Source: Microbacterium arabinogalactanolyticum (GTDB taxonomy: Bacteria; Actinomycetota; Actinomycetes; Actinomycetales; Microbacteriaceae). Taken from it: 64,000 bases of DNA. The notes beneath the pieces were generated by a model. That model saw only the letters and a list, made by a program, of their open reading frames with translations. It did not search any database and had not been told where the DNA came from. The translations under genes and the position numbers were made by a program. The stretch spans positions 62,001-126,000 of the forward strand of contig NZ_BRZC01000007.1 of NCBI RefSeq assembly GCF_030268005.1. The letters run 5' to 3'. This document shows positions 1-9,106 of the stretch, piece after piece (position 1 is the stretch's first letter; every line of letters starts with the position of its first letter).

Positions 1-92
1 TCTCTGTTCATCCGCGCGAGAGTGACCCTGCACCAGACCCTGACCAACACAGTCCCGGCGCACCCGCGTCGCCCCCCACGGCATACTCCCCC

Positions 93-1034
93 ATGCTGTC
101 GGAGACGGGCTCGCCCGGCCTCGCCCGCGGCTACGACTGGGCGGAGATCAAATGGGACGGCGTCCGCGCGATCGGGACCTGGGCCGATGGCAGGCTCACG
201 CTCCGAGCCCGCAGCGGCACCGACATCACCGCGCGCTATCCGGAGCTCACCGCCGACGGCGCGCCGCACCTGCCGGCATCCGATGCGGTGATCGACGGCG
301 AGATCGTCGCGTTCGACGCCCAGGGCAGGCCGAGCTTCACCCGCCTGCAGAACAGGATGCACCTGACGCGCGGCCGCGAGATCGAGCGGGAGGTGGTGCG
401 CACGCCGGTGGTGTACCTGCTGTTCGACCTGATGCGGCTGGACGGCCACGACCTCACCCGCATGCCGCTGCGACAGCGACGCGAACTGCTGGAGCAGCTG
501 GCATCCGATCTCGACGCGCCGGTGCAGGTGCCGCCCGTGTTCGACGACCTCGATGCGGCGATGGAGATGAGCGGGCGATACGGGCTGGAGGGCGTCGTCG
601 CCAAGGATCCGGGATCCCCCTACCGTCCCGGGGCGCGGTCGTCGTCCTGGTTGAAGCTCAAGCACACCCGCACGCAGGAGGTGGTGGTCGTCGGCATCCG
701 CCCCGGTCAGGGCAACCGGCGCGAGGGCATCGGCTCGCTGCTGCTCGCCGTGCCCGACGACGACGGCGCTCTGCGGTACGTCGGCCGGGTCGGCACCGGC
801 TTCACCGATCGGATGCTGAGCGATCTGCGCGCGCGCCTGGAGCCGCTGCGCACGGGGAGCCCGGGCCTGGACGGCGTGCCCGCGCCGGACGCGTCGGACG
901 CCGAGTGGGTGCGGCCCGAACTCGTCGGCGAGGTCGAGTTCGCGAACTGGTCGCCCAGCGGCATCCTGCGGCACTCGCGCTGGCGCGGCCTGCGCCCGGA
1001 CAAGTCCCCCGAAGAGGTGCGCCGGGAGTCCTGA
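93..1034 (+). CDS. ATP-dependent DNA ligase, LigD ligase-domain family
   Basis: Seals nicks or joins ends using ATP, probably in non-homologous end joining or base-excision repair. The adenylation motif EIKWDGVRA puts the catalytic lysine at residue 20. Later ligase motifs follow in order: DGEIVAFD, LLFDLMRLDG, LEGVVAKD and SWLKLK, then a C-terminal OB fold. At 313 aa it is a stand-alone ligase without polymerase or nuclease domains. The start is uncertain: this frame stays open to the left edge of the window and the upstream codons (ending ...SPM) could also be translated, so the gene may be truncated by the window. No Ku gene is visible. It ends directly against the convergent metal exporter gene. 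Confidence 0.88.
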   Translation: MLSETGSPGLARGYDWAEIKWDGVRAIGTWADGRLTLRARSGTDITARYPELTADGAPHLPASDAVIDGEIVAFDAQGRPSFTRLQNRMHLTRGREIEREVVRTPVVYLLFDLMRLDGHDLTRMPLRQRRELLEQLASDLDAPVQVPPVFDDLDAAMEMSGRYGLEGVVAKDPGSPYRPGARSSSWLKLKHTRTQEVVVVGIRPGQGNRREGIGSLLLAVPDDDGALRYVGRVGTGFTDRMLSDLRARLEPLRTGSPGLDGVPAPDASDAEWVRPELVGEVEFANWSPSGILRHSRWRGLRPDKSPEEVRRES

Positions 1035-1955
1035 TCAGGCGTGCGTGGCCTCGCAGTCGTCGTGCCCGGCGGGCTCGAGCTGGAACGTGGAGTGCTCCAC
1101 ATCGAAATGGTCGGCCAGGCACGACTGCAGCCGGGTGAGCAGCTCTGCGGAACGGCCCTGCGCGTAGACGGACTGGGCCACGCTCACGTGCGCGGTGAAC
1201 ACCGGGGCGCCCCGGGTCAGCTGCCAGACGTGCACGTCGTGCACGTCGACGACTCCCTCGTATCCCTTCAGATGCGTGCGGATGTCGTCGACCGACATGC
1301 CCTTGGGTGCGGATTCGGCGAGCACCGAGAAGACCTCGCGCAGCAGCGAGATCGCGCGGGGCACGATCATCGCGGCGATCACGAGGGAGGCGATGGCGTC
1401 GGCGGGCATCCATCCGGTGGTGACGATCACGATGGCCGCGATGATGACCATCACCGAGCCGATCAGGTCGCCCATGACCTCCAGATACGCCCCGCGGACG
1501 TTGATGCTCTTCTCCTGCGCGCGGCTCAGCAGCCACATCGAGGCGCCGTTGGCCAGCATGCCGACGACGGCGACGGTGAGCATGACGGGACCCGCCACCT
1601 CCACCTCGCCGGGGTTGAGCAGGCGGTTCACTCCGCCGATCGCGACGCTCACGGTCAGCACGATGAGGATGATGGCGTTGATGAGCGCGGCGAACACCTC
1701 GGCGCGCTGGTAGCCGAAGGTGCGCCGGTCATCCGCGGGTCGCGCGGCGACCGCCGTCGCGATGAGTGCGATCACGAGCGCCGAGGAGTCCGTGAACATG
1801 TGCGCGGCGTCGGCCAGGAGCGCGAGTGACCCCGACAGGATCGCCCCGACGACCTGCACCACCATGATGGTGGCGGTCAGGCCGAGCGAGACGGCGAGCA
1901 GACGCCGGTGACCGGCGTCGCGGATGCCGCCCGGGGCGGGTGCGTGATCGTGCAT
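1035..1955 (-). CDS. Cation diffusion facilitator (CDF) metal exporter, ZitB/CzcD-like
   Basis: A 306-aa inner-membrane antiporter expected to export Zn2+ or a similar divalent metal. It shows six hydrophobic segments, the CDF motif ADAAHMFTD in helix 2, FGYQRAEV after it, and a C-terminal cytoplasmic domain with histidines. The second metal motif reads LEVMGD, so E-x-x-x-D replaces the H-x-x-x-D of ZitB, which may shift metal preference. The N terminus is His-rich (MHDHAP). It lies 78 nt after rdgB and has its own TAGCCT -10 box 6 nt before the start. A candidate Zur site (2012-2026) lies upstream, matching the zinc-activated zitB arrangement known in Streptomyces. Confidence 0.9.
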   Translation of the reverse strand: MHDHAPAPGGIRDAGHRRLLAVSLGLTATIMVVQVVGAILSGSLALLADAAHMFTDSSALVIALIATAVAARPADDRRTFGYQRAEVFAALINAIILIVLTVSVAIGGVNRLLNPGEVEVAGPVMLTVAVVGMLANGASMWLLSRAQEKSINVRGAYLEVMGDLIGSVMVIIAAIVIVTTGWMPADAIASLVIAAMIVPRAISLLREVFSVLAESAPKGMSVDDIRTHLKGYEGVVDVHDVHVWQLTRGAPVFTAHVSVAQSVYAQGRSAELLTRLQSCLADHFDVEHSTFQLEPAGHDDCEATHA

Positions 1956-1961
1956 GCCTCC

Positions 1962-1967
1962 AGGCTA
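1962..1967 (-). promoter_or_regulatory. -10 box (TAGCCT) of the CDF exporter, leaderless-type
   Basis: TAGCCT fits TANNNT and lies 6 nt before the ATG at 1955, predicting transcription from or next to the start codon. The spacer GGAGGC also looks like a ribosome-binding site, so a leadered transcript cannot be excluded. Confidence 0.5.
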
Positions 1968-2011
1968 GGCCGGGAAGACGCCGGTCAGCGCCGATTCCGC
2001 CTAGTCGGGAA

Positions 2012-2026
2012 TGGGGATGATTCTCA
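2012..2026. promoter_or_regulatory. Candidate Zur box upstream of the CDF exporter
   Basis: TGGGGATGATTCTCA matches the actinobacterial Zur consensus TGAAAATGATTTTCA, as I recall it, at 11 of 15 positions. The right half-site (ATGATTCTCA) is nearly intact. It lies 57-71 nt upstream of the predicted transcription start, a position suited to activation rather than blockage of RNA polymerase. Confidence 0.4.
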
Positions 2027-2033
2027 ATAGCCC

Positions 2034-2627
2034 CTAGAGCTCGGCGAGCAGCGGGATCAGCGCCTGGAACGCGCGGGCACGGTGCGACTGAGACTGCTTC
2101 TCCGCATCCGTGAACTCGCCGACGGTGCGCTCGGATGCCGCATCCTGGCCGTCCGGGATGAAGATCGGGTCGTAGCCGAAGCCGCCGGGACCGGCGGGAC
2201 GGTGCGCCAGGCGGCCGGGCCAGATGCCCTGCACCGTGCGCTCGGTGCCATCGGCGGTCACCAGCGCGATCGTCGAGTGGAACTGCGCTGCGCGATGCGG
2301 GTCGGCGATGTCGTGCAGCTGGTCCAGCAGCAGCTCGAGGTTGGCCGTGGCATCCTTCTTCTGCCCTGCCCAATACGCCGAGAACACGCCCGGCGAACCG
2401 CCGAGAACATCGACGCAGATGCCGGAGTCGTCGGCGAGCGCCGGCAGTCCGGTGTGCGCGGCGGCCGCGCGCGCCTTGATCAGGGCGTTCTCCGCGAACG
2501 TCACGCCGTCCTCGACCGGCTCGGGGCCGTCGTAGCCGACGACCTCGAGATCGGGGCGGGTGGCGGCGACGATCTGCTGGAACTCGGCGACCTTGTGGGG
2601 GTTGTGCGTGGCGAGGACGACCTTCAT
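2034..2627 (-). CDS. rdgB: XTP/dITP diphosphatase (RdgB/HAM1 family)
   Basis: Hydrolyses non-canonical purine triphosphates (ITP, XTP) to monophosphates and keeps them out of DNA and RNA. The 197-aa protein begins [16 protein letters not shown], the family signature (S/T-x-N-x-x-K), and carries [10 protein letters not shown] and [11 protein letters not shown], all diagnostic. The ATG at 2627 overlaps the rph stop by 4 nt (ATGA), which fixes the start and implies translational coupling. The rph-rdgB pair is conserved in many bacteria. Confidence 0.96.
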   Translation of the reverse strand: MKVVLATHNPHKVAEFQQIVAATRPDLEVVGYDGPEPVEDGVTFAENALIKARAAAAHTGLPALADDSGICVDVLGGSPGVFSAYWAGQKKDATANLELLLDQLHDIADPHRAAQFHSTIALVTADGTERTVQGIWPGRLAHRPAGPGGFGYDPIFIPDGQDAASERTVGEFTDAEKQSQSHRARAFQALIPLLAEL

Positions 2628-3364
2628 CGCTCCGCCGCCAGGGATGCCAGCTGGTGCTCCCTGAGCGACGCGCAGCCGTTCACGCCGAGCTCCAGCAGGG
2701 CGTCCAGCTCGCGCTTGTCGAAGGGCGCGCCCTCGGCGGTGCCCTGCACCTCGACGAACAGTCCGCGACCGGTGACGACCACGTTCATGTCGGTCTCCGC
2801 GCGCACGTCCTCGACGTATGCCAGATCGAGCATGGGCTCGCCGTCGATGATCCCGACCGAGACCGCAGCGACCGAGTCCAGCAGCGGCGTGGCGTTCTTG
2901 CCGATGAACTTCTTCTCGCGACCCCACTCGATCGCGTCGGCCAGGGCGACGTAGGCGCCGGTGATCGCAGCGGTGCGGGTTCCGCCGTCGGCCTGGAGGA
3001 CGTCGCAGTCGATCACGATCGTGTTCTCGCCGAGCGCCTTGGTGTCGACGACGGCACGCAGCGCGCGGCCGATCAGTCGGGAGATCTCGTGCGTGCGACC
3101 GCCGATGCGGCCCTTCACGCTCTCGCGGTCGTTGCGGGAGTTGGTGGCTCGCGGCAGCATCGCGTACTCGGCGGTGACCCAGCCCTTGCCCTTGCCCGTC
3201 AGCCAGCGCGGCACGCCGTTCGTGAACGATGCCGTGCACAGCACCTTGGTGCCGCCGAAGCTGACGAGCGCCGAACCCTCGGCGTGCGCGGACCAGCCGC
3301 GCTCGATCGTCACCTCTCGGAGCTGGTCGGTGCTGCGGCCGTCGGCGCGGACGATGTCTGACAT
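2624..3364 (-). CDS. rph: Ribonuclease PH
   Basis: Phosphorolytic 3'-5' exoribonuclease that trims tRNA 3' ends. At 246 aa it has the normal length. Motifs include [11 protein letters not shown] at the N terminus, the phosphate/RNA-binding run [19 protein letters not shown], and [18 protein letters not shown]. The start at 3364 is preceded by a GAGAGG ribosome-binding site. It lies 28 nt after murI and overlaps rdgB by 4 nt, within a minus-strand operon. Confidence 0.96.
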   Translation of the reverse strand: MSDIVRADGRSTDQLREVTIERGWSAHAEGSALVSFGGTKVLCTASFTNGVPRWLTGKGKGWVTAEYAMLPRATNSRNDRESVKGRIGGRTHEISRLIGRALRAVVDTKALGENTIVIDCDVLQADGGTRTAAITGAYVALADAIEWGREKKFIGKNATPLLDSVAAVSVGIIDGEPMLDLAYVEDVRAETDMNVVVTGRGLFVEVQGTAEGAPFDKRELDALLELGVNGCASLREHQLASLAAER

Positions 3365-3392
3365 GGTGTCCTCTCGGAAGGGGTTCGGGAGT

Positions 3393-4247
3393 TCAGGGCC
3401 GCAGCGCGTCGGCGCCGTCGACACCGGACATGTCCGGCAGGGTGATGACGCCGGTCTGCACGAGCTGCACGTCGCGCACCTCGCGGCCCATGAGCCGGTT
3501 GGCGAGCGCCGTGAAGTCCTCGGTCGAGGCGCCTGTCGCCTCGTACGTGTAGGTGGGGACGGCGTCCGCGGGGGCGAGCTGGTCGTGTCGCACCAGCTGC
3601 CGGTAGACATCGGCCGCGGTCTCGTCGTCGCTGGAGACCAGCGAGACCCCGTCCCCCATCACGTAGCTGATCGCTCCGCGCAGGAACGGGTAGTGCGTGC
3701 AGCCCAGCACGAGCGTGTCGACCTCGGCATCCCGCAGCGGCGCGAGGTAGTCCTCCGCGACCGCGAGCACCTCCGGGGTGCCGGTGATGCCGGCCTCCAC
3801 GAACTCGACGAAGCGCGGGCAGGCGGCCGTGAACACCTGGAGCCGCTCGTTGACCTCGAGCATGTCCTGGTAGGCGCGGGAGCCGATCGTCCCGACTGTG
3901 CCGATCACGCCGATACGGCCGTTGCGGGTGGTCGAGACCGCGCGTCGCACGGCCGGGCCGATCACCTCGACGACGGGCACGTCGTACCGCTCCCGCGCGT
4001 CGCGGAGCATGGCCGCGGATGCCGTGTTGCAGGCGATCACGAGCATCTTCACGCCCTGGTCCACGAGCGTGTCGAGCACCTCGAGGCTGTAGCGCCGGAC
4101 ATCCGCGATCGGCTTCGGCCCGTACGGCGAGTGCGCCGTGTCACCGATGTAGACGAGCGATTCCTGCGGCAGCTGGGCGCGGATGGCCCTGGCGACCGTC
4201 AGCCCGCCGACTCCGGAGTCGAAGATGCCGATGGGCGCGTCGTTCAT
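3393..4247 (-). CDS. murI: Glutamate racemase
   Basis: Interconverts L- and D-glutamate for peptidoglycan. The 284-aa protein starts with [13 protein letters not shown]. It has both catalytic cysteines in context: Cys73 ([10 protein letters not shown]) and Cys183 (VLGCTHYPF). The ATG at 4247 is 11 nt downstream of the murQ stop. Placement next to murQ and nagZ groups cell-wall synthesis with cell-wall recycling. Confidence 0.96.
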   Translation of the reverse strand: MNDAPIGIFDSGVGGLTVARAIRAQLPQESLVYIGDTAHSPYGPKPIADVRRYSLEVLDTLVDQGVKMLVIACNTASAAMLRDARERYDVPVVEVIGPAVRRAVSTTRNGRIGVIGTVGTIGSRAYQDMLEVNERLQVFTAACPRFVEFVEAGITGTPEVLAVAEDYLAPLRDAEVDTLVLGCTHYPFLRGAISYVMGDGVSLVSSDDETAADVYRQLVRHDQLAPADAVPTYTYEATGASTEDFTALANRLMGREVRDVQLVQTGVITLPDMSGVDGADALRP

Positions 4248-4258
4248 GATCCCCAAGC

Positions 4259-5182
4259 CTACTCGGCGGATGCTGCGGCGAGCGCGGCGCGCAGGTTCCC
4301 GCCGGCGGCGTCCAGCGCACGGCGCATGCTCTCGGCATCCGCCCCGGTCTCGACGATCCCGATCGCCAGCTTGACGGAACCGCCCGCGGAGGCCAGTGCC
4401 GCAGCGGCGGCCTCCGGGGTGACGCCGGTGGCGTGCATGACCGTGCGCTCGGCGCGGGCACGCAGCTTCTCGTTGGTGGACTGGACGTCGACCATGAGGT
4501 TGCCGTAGACCTTGCCGGACTGCACCATCGCGAGCGTCGACAGCGTGTTGATGACGAGCTTCTGCGCGGTGCCCGCCTTCAGGCGTGTGGAACCCGCGAC
4601 GACCTCGGGACCCACGACGACCTCGATGGGGGCGTCGGCGTGCTTCGAGATCTCGGAGTCGCGGTTGCAGGCCAGGCTCACCGTGAAGGCGCCCCGCTCG
4701 CGTGCGGCGCGCAGCGCGCCGACCACGTAGGGGGTGCGGCCGGATGCCGAGATCCCGACGATCGCGTCGTCGGGGCCGAGCTCCCGACCCGCCTGCTCCC
4801 CCGCGTCGATGTCGTCCTCGGCGTTCTCCACGGCGTTGCGCAGCGCGTGCTCTCCGCCCGCGATCAGGCCCGTCACCAGCGAGGGGTCGGTTCCGAACGT
4901 GGGCGGGATCTCGCTGGCATCCAGCACGCCCATGCGCCCCGCGGTGCCGGCGCCGACGTACACCAGGCGGCCGCCGCGGTGCAGGCGCTCGACGATGCCG
5001 TCCACGGCGCGCGCGATGCTCTCCCGCTCGGACGCGACCGCCTGCGCGGCGACGACGCCCTGCTCCGCCATGAGGGCGACCTGATCCGAGGTGCCGAGCA
5101 GGTCGAGCTGGGCGAACGCGGGATCGACGCGCTCCGTCGAGAGCGTCTCGAGGGTGGATCGCAGCTGATCGCGGTCGGACAT
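4259..5182 (-). CDS. murQ: N-acetylmuramic acid 6-phosphate etherase
   Basis: Cleaves the lactyl ether of MurNAc-6-phosphate, giving GlcNAc-6-P and lactate, in cytoplasmic recycling of peptidoglycan sugars. The 307-aa protein has an SIS sugar-phosphate isomerase fold with [21 protein letters not shown] and [12 protein letters not shown]. The MurQ signature ([15 protein letters not shown], then DVQSTNEKL) follows. A ribosome-binding site (AGGAAGAAGGA) precedes the ATG. No MurNAc kinase or PTS for MurNAc is in the window, so the phosphorylated substrate must be made elsewhere. Confidence 0.95.
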   Translation of the reverse strand: MSDRDQLRSTLETLSTERVDPAFAQLDLLGTSDQVALMAEQGVVAAQAVASERESIARAVDGIVERLHRGGRLVYVGAGTAGRMGVLDASEIPPTFGTDPSLVTGLIAGGEHALRNAVENAEDDIDAGEQAGRELGPDDAIVGISASGRTPYVVGALRAARERGAFTVSLACNRDSEISKHADAPIEVVVGPEVVAGSTRLKAGTAQKLVINTLSTLAMVQSGKVYGNLMVDVQSTNEKLRARAERTVMHATGVTPEAAAAALASAGGSVKLAIGIVETGADAESMRRALDAAGGNLRAALAAASAE

Positions 5183-5226
5183 GTCGTCCTTCTTCCTGTT
5201 CGGATCTGTGAGGGGGCAGCTCGGGC

Positions 5227-6711
5227 TCAGCGGGAGACGAGCAGCGCTCGTCGCGCGGCTCGCGCGGCCAGCAGGCTGGCTGCGGATGCCGTGATGACGG
5301 TTCCCGCGTCCGCAACGGGGAGCCCGACGTTGACGGTCACGACGCCCGGGGTCGCGTCGCGGATGCGATCGAGCGCGATCCGCTGCGGAGACCCGACGTC
5401 GATGCGGTCGACGAGCACGACGCTCTGTCCGGCGCCTCCCGAGCGCAGAGCCGCGTCGATGTCGGCATCCGTGGCGTGCTCGGCGTCGATCCGTATGGTC
5501 TCGCCGCCGGCGGCGAGCGCCTGGGCGACGTGCGAGGCGGCGCTGTCGACCGCGAGGCTGGACGCCCGGCGCAGGTCGATCACCGTCGTGGGCGCGTCCT
5601 CGAACGCGGGGAACGATCCTTCGACGTGCACCGCGCGGTCGGCGATCGCGTCACCGTCGAAGGGCCTTTCGGCGGCCGGCCCACGATCACGCACAGCTGC
5701 GGCCATCACGGCCACTCGTCGTGCAGCCTCCTCGACGCGCTCGCGAGACAGCTCGCCGGATCGCAGGGCGGCCACCACGGCATCCCGCGCCTCGCGGTAG
5801 TCGCGTTCGTCCTGGTCGGCGAGCATCGCATCGCCAGGGTTCGTGGGGTTTCCGATGCAGAGCAGGTCGGCGCCGGCGGCGAGCGCCCGCACGGCCCCGC
5901 CGCCGATCCCGACGCTCTCCCGGATCGCGGCCATGTCGAGCGCATCCGTCACGATCACGCCGTCGAAACCCGCGGCGCGCAGTCGTCCGAGCACCAGGGG
6001 GTTGAGGGTGGCAGGCGCGTCGCCCCACTGCGGGGCCGCGATGTGGGCGGTCATGATCGACAGGACTCCGGCCTCCACCGCGGCGGTGAAGGGCGGCAGG
6101 TGCACGCGTTCGATCTCGGCCTGGTCGAGAGTGATCCGGGGCAGGTCGTGGTGCGAGTCGGTGTGGGTGTCGCCGTGTCCCGGGTAGTGCTTGGCGCAGG
6201 CGGCGACCCCTGCATCCTGGATGCCGGTGACGGCCGCGGCCACGTGCCGCGAGACCAGCGAGGTGTCCGATCCGAAGGCGCGCACGCCGATCACCGGGTT
6301 GCGCGGGTCGGTGTTGACGTCGGCGACGGGCGCGATCACGACATCGGCGCCGATCGCGGCCACTCGGCGCCCGATCTCGTACCCCGTGGCGCGCGTCGCC
6401 TCCACATCGTCCAGCGCGCCCAGTTCGGCGGCGCCGGGGATCGTGGATCCGGTGGTCGTCTCCAGCCGTGTGACACTGCCGCCCTCCTCGTCGATGCCGA
6501 TCAGCGCGTGCGGGGCGATGCGGTGGATCTCGGCGCTGAGGGCCGTGGTGTCACCGCCGAGGTTCTGCGCGAAGTAGACGACTCCGGCGAGGCCGTCCCG
6601 CAGGGCGTCCGCGAGCCAGTCCGGCACCTCGTTTCCGAGGAATCCCGGCCAGAGCACGGCATTGGCGAGGCGTTCGATCTCACGCCGTTCGAAGTCATCG
6701 GGCACGGACAT
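5227..6711 (-). CDS. nagZ: Family 3 glycoside hydrolase, beta-N-acetylglucosaminidase (NagZ-type)
   Basis: Removes N-acetylglucosamine from muropeptides or other GlcNAc glycosides. It has 494 aa: a TIM barrel at about residues 10-330, then a second domain. The loop motif [18 protein letters not shown] near residue 173 contains the Asp-His pair typical of NagZ. The nucleophile region is [12 protein letters not shown]3 N-acetylglucosaminidases with this His and a second domain include phosphorylases (Cellulomonas Nag3), so phosphorolysis is possible. No signal peptide is seen, so it is cytoplasmic. First gene of the recycling run, 44 nt before murQ. Confidence 0.9.
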   Translation of the reverse strand: MSVPDDFERREIERLANAVLWPGFLGNEVPDWLADALRDGLAGVVYFAQNLGGDTTALSAEIHRIAPHALIGIDEEGGSVTRLETTTGSTIPGAAELGALDDVEATRATGYEIGRRVAAIGADVVIAPVADVNTDPRNPVIGVRAFGSDTSLVSRHVAAAVTGIQDAGVAACAKHYPGHGDTHTDSHHDLPRITLDQAEIERVHLPPFTAAVEAGVLSIMTAHIAAPQWGDAPATLNPLVLGRLRAAGFDGVIVTDALDMAAIRESVGIGGGAVRALAAGADLLCIGNPTNPGDAMLADQDERDYREARDAVVAALRSGELSRERVEEAARRVAVMAAAVRDRGPAAERPFDGDAIADRAVHVEGSFPAFEDAPTTVIDLRRASSLAVDSAASHVAQALAAGGETIRIDAEHATDADIDAALRSGGAGQSVVLVDRIDVGSPQRIALDRIRDATPGVVTVNVGLPVADAGTVITASAASLLAARAARRALLVSR

Positions 6712-6786
6712 CAGTATCCCCGATTCCGGAGCGGGGCACAGCGCGCGGCATCCGTCACCGGGCAGGAAGCGATGCACCGCGCGGCA

Positions 6787-6792
6787 TACACT
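6787..6792 (+). promoter_or_regulatory. -10 box (TACACT) of pncB, leaderless-type
   Basis: TACACT lies 6 nt before the ATG at 6799, so the mRNA is predicted to start at the initiation codon. No ribosome-binding site is present. Confidence 0.6.
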
Positions 6793-6798
6793 GAGCGG

Positions 6799-8136
6799 AT
6801 GAGCTCCGCGTTCCTCACCGACCGCTACGAACTGACGATGCTCGCCGCCTCGCTCCGCGACGGCACGGCGAGCCGGCCCTCCGTCTTCGAGCTGTTCTCC
6901 CGCCGGCTCTCCGGCGGCCGCCGTTTCGGGGTCGTCGCGGGCACGGGACGGCTGCTCTCGCTGCTGCGCGAGTTCCGCTTCGAAGAGGACGAGCTGCGAT
7001 ATCTGCGCGACAACGACGTGGTGGACGCCGCTGCGGTGAAGTACCTGGAGGACTACCGGTTCACCGGCACGATCCTCGGCTACCGCGAGGGCGAGCTGTA
7101 CTTCCCCGGCTCCCCCATCCTCACCGTGGAGGGCACCTTCGCGGACGCCGTCGTGCTGGAGACCCTGGCGCTGAGCGTGCTCAACCACGACTCCGCCGTC
7201 GCGACGGCGGCCTCCCGGATGAGCATCGCCGCGGGCGAGCGCCCGCTTGCCGAGATGGGCTCGCGTCGTGCCGCCGAGCACTCGGCTGTCGCGGCCGCGC
7301 GCGCCGCCTACATCGCCGGCTTCGGCGCGACGAGCAACCTCGAGGCGGGACGCCGGTGGGGCATCCCGACGATGGGCACGGCCGCGCACTCCTGGACGCT
7401 GCTGCACGACAGCGAGGAGGACGCGTTCCGCGCGCAGGTGGAGAGCCTGGGCGTGAGCACCACCCTGCTGGTGGACACCTACGACATCCGCGCCGGCGTC
7501 GAGACCGCGATCCGTGTGGCCGGCACCGGCCTCGGCGGGGTGCGCCTGGATTCCGGCGACCTGCCGATCGTCGCCGGCGAGGTGCGCGCCCAGCTGGACG
7601 AGCTCGGCGCCACCGAGACGAAGATCACGGTCACCAGCGACCTGGACGAGTACGCGATCGCCGCTCTGGCCGCCTCCCCCGTGGATGCCTACGGCGTCGG
7701 CACCTCGGTGGTCACGGGCTCCGGCTATCCGACCGCGGGAATGGTCTACAAGCTCGTCGCGCGTCAGGACGCCGGCGGCGGCTGGGTGGCCGTCGCCAAG
7801 GCATCCGCCGACAAGGGTTCGAAGGGCGGGCGCAAGGCCGCGTTCCGTACGCTCGAGGACGGCGTCGCGGTCTCCGAGACGATCTCGGTGGCCGACGGGT
7901 TCGAACGCGTCGACACGGCAGCATCCCACCCGGATGCCCGCGCCCTGCAGGTCGTGCTCGTCGAGAACGGCGAGATCGACACCGCCTACGAGGGGCACGA
8001 CGGCACGGCCGCCGCCCGCGCGCACCACCTGCGCGTGCGCGAGGAGCTGCCGGTGCGCGCGCTCGCGCTCAGCAAGTCGGACCCTGCGATCCCGACCCAC
8101 TTTGTTGATGCCCCGGAGGGGCCGACCGGTTCCTGA
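6799..8136 (+). CDS. pncB: Nicotinate phosphoribosyltransferase
   Basis: Converts nicotinate and PRPP to nicotinate mononucleotide, the entry step of NAD salvage. The 445-aa protein opens with LTDRYELTML, the family signature. It contains LAEMGSRRAAEHSAV, GTAAHSWTLLH, LVDTYD and GVRLDSGDL, which line the PRPP and nicotinate pocket, then YGVGTSVVTG. The ATG at 6799 is chosen because the leaderless -10 box sits just before it and the protein begins as in homologues. The last codons (PEGPTGS-stop) are repeated 62 bp downstream. Confidence 0.96.
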   Translation: MSSAFLTDRYELTMLAASLRDGTASRPSVFELFSRRLSGGRRFGVVAGTGRLLSLLREFRFEEDELRYLRDNDVVDAAAVKYLEDYRFTGTILGYREGELYFPGSPILTVEGTFADAVVLETLALSVLNHDSAVATAASRMSIAAGERPLAEMGSRRAAEHSAVAAARAAYIAGFGATSNLEAGRRWGIPTMGTAAHSWTLLHDSEEDAFRAQVESLGVSTTLLVDTYDIRAGVETAIRVAGTGLGGVRLDSGDLPIVAGEVRAQLDELGATETKITVTSDLDEYAIAALAASPVDAYGVGTSVVTGSGYPTAGMVYKLVARQDAGGGWVAVAKASADKGSKGGRKAAFRTLEDGVAVSETISVADGFERVDTAASHPDARALQVVLVENGEIDTAYEGHDGTAAARAHHLRVREELPVRALALSKSDPAIPTHFVDAPEGPTGS

Positions 8137-8198
8137 GCGAGGAGCGAAGCGACGAGTCGAAGGGCGTCGACGCGCCGGAGGGGCCGACCGGTTCCTGA
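8113..8198 (+). repeat. Two 24-bp direct repeats at the pncB 3' end (62-bp period)
   Basis: The 24 bp at 8113-8136, which encode the end of pncB and its TGA, recur exactly at 8175-8198. The DNA between holds a GAGCGAAGCGACGAGTCGAAG-type run, a word class common in spacers of this genus. The copy looks like a slipped or tandem duplication of the gene end; it is not part of a new gene. Confidence 0.8.
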
Positions 8199-8200
8199 TC

Positions 8201-8225
8201 CCGGCTCGCCGGCGGCACGAGCCGG
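8201..8225. terminator. Possible bidirectional hairpin between convergent pncB and GNAT genes
   Basis: Inverted repeat CCGGCTC (8201-8207) and GAGCCGG (8219-8225) with an 11-nt loop. No T-run follows on either strand, so a terminator role is suggested mainly by its position between convergent genes. Confidence 0.3.
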
Positions 8226-8233
8226 CGCTCAGC

Positions 8234-8794
8234 TCACGAGGCGGATGCGGAGTTGACCATGACGTGTCCCACGGCCCAGAAGTCCTCCGCACCTGCCAGC
8301 CGCCCCGTGGACGTCGATTCGACGACGAAGCCGAGCTGCTCGTAGAAGCCCCGAGCGGCGTTGCCTTCGAGCACCTCCAGCTCGACACGTCGCCCGTCGC
8401 CGCGACGGAGGTGATCCGTCACCAGCGCACGCGCGATACCGCGCCGCCACACGGCCGGGTCGACGTACAGCCAGGTGATCTCGTCGTCCGAAGCCGCGAT
8501 GAAGCCGGCGACGGCGCCGTCGTACTCCGCGACCCGCACGTCATCGGCGAACAGATCCTCCGCCTCGAACGTGCTCACGAGAGGGAGGAACGCGTCGGGA
8601 CCGACCAGCGTGCGCCCTTCGCTCAGGTCGCCCTCGCGGGGGCCCGTCCATTCCTCACGCAGTTCGGCGGGCGACGGACGGAAGATCGCAGCGTCGCGCA
8701 GTTCATCCAGTCGGGCCGCATCATGGATGCGGCAGATCGTCGCCCAGTCCCGTTCCTCGTAGTCCCGCACCCGGATCCGAGAGGAGCCGGTCAC
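8234..8794 (-). CDS. GNAT family N-acetyltransferase
   Basis: A 186-aa acetyl-CoA-dependent acetyltransferase of unknown substrate. The C-terminal half has the GNAT core: ITWLYVDPAVWRRGIARALV (acetyl-CoA loop R-R-x-G-I-A) and LEVLEGNAARGFYEQLGFV. The GTG start at 8794 overlaps the stop of the DUF3039 gene by 4 nt (GTGA), which fixes the start and couples the two genes. The N-terminal part (RVRDYEERDWATICRIHDAARL) is typical of small-molecule GNATs. Confidence 0.85.
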   Translation of the reverse strand: MTGSSRIRVRDYEERDWATICRIHDAARLDELRDAAIFRPSPAELREEWTGPREGDLSEGRTLVGPDAFLPLVSTFEAEDLFADDVRVAEYDGAVAGFIAASDDEITWLYVDPAVWRRGIARALVTDHLRRGDGRRVELEVLEGNAARGFYEQLGFVVESTSTGRLAGAEDFWAVGHVMVNSASAS

Positions 8795-9057
8795 GCAATC
8801 ATGCTCTCGTAGATCTCCTTGCAGGTCGGGCAGATCGGGAACTTCTCCGGGTCGCGTCCCGGCGTCCACTTCTTGCCGCAGAGCGCCCGCACCGGCTTGC
8901 CGGTGATGGCCGACTCGAGGATCTTGTCCTTCTTCACGTAGTGCGAGAAGCGCTCATGGTCGCCGGGCTCGAGGTTCTCCTCGCGGAGGAGCTCTTCGAG
9001 TTCGCGATCAAGTGTTGCCACGCCACCCTGATCGGGGCTGTCCAGCGGAGTACTCAT
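8791..9057 (-). CDS. DUF3039 family protein
   Basis: An 88-aa actinobacterial protein of unknown function. It has one cysteine before a basic loop (RALCGKKWTPGRD) and a CPTC pair (FPICPTCKEIYE), which together could form a zinc-binding knuckle. The N terminus is acidic and likely helical. The ATG at 9057 has a TAGAAT -10 box 6 nt upstream. It overlaps the downstream GNAT gene by 4 nt. Confidence 0.85.
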   Translation of the reverse strand: MSTPLDSPDQGGVATLDRELEELLREENLEPGDHERFSHYVKKDKILESAITGKPVRALCGKKWTPGRDPEKFPICPTCKEIYESMIA

Positions 9058-9063
9058 GGGCCG

Positions 9064-9069
9064 ATTCTA
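9064..9069 (-). promoter_or_regulatory. -10 box (TAGAAT) of the DUF3039-GNAT pair, leaderless-type
   Basis: TAGAAT lies 6 nt before the ATG at 9057 on the minus strand. Confidence 0.6.
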
Positions 9070-9106
9070 GCCGTCATGAGCGCTCCGGGGCCCGGTTCCT
9101 GCGGTC

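Noticed and set aside
1..92. Short frame at 22-291 as a separate gene
   Set aside because: It runs in another frame inside the ligase gene and has Arg/Pro-rich shadow composition.
5476..6798. Upstream extension of the pncB frame opposite nagZ
   Set aside because: It lies antisense to the GH3 gene; pncB homology begins at the ATG at 6799, which has its own -10 box.
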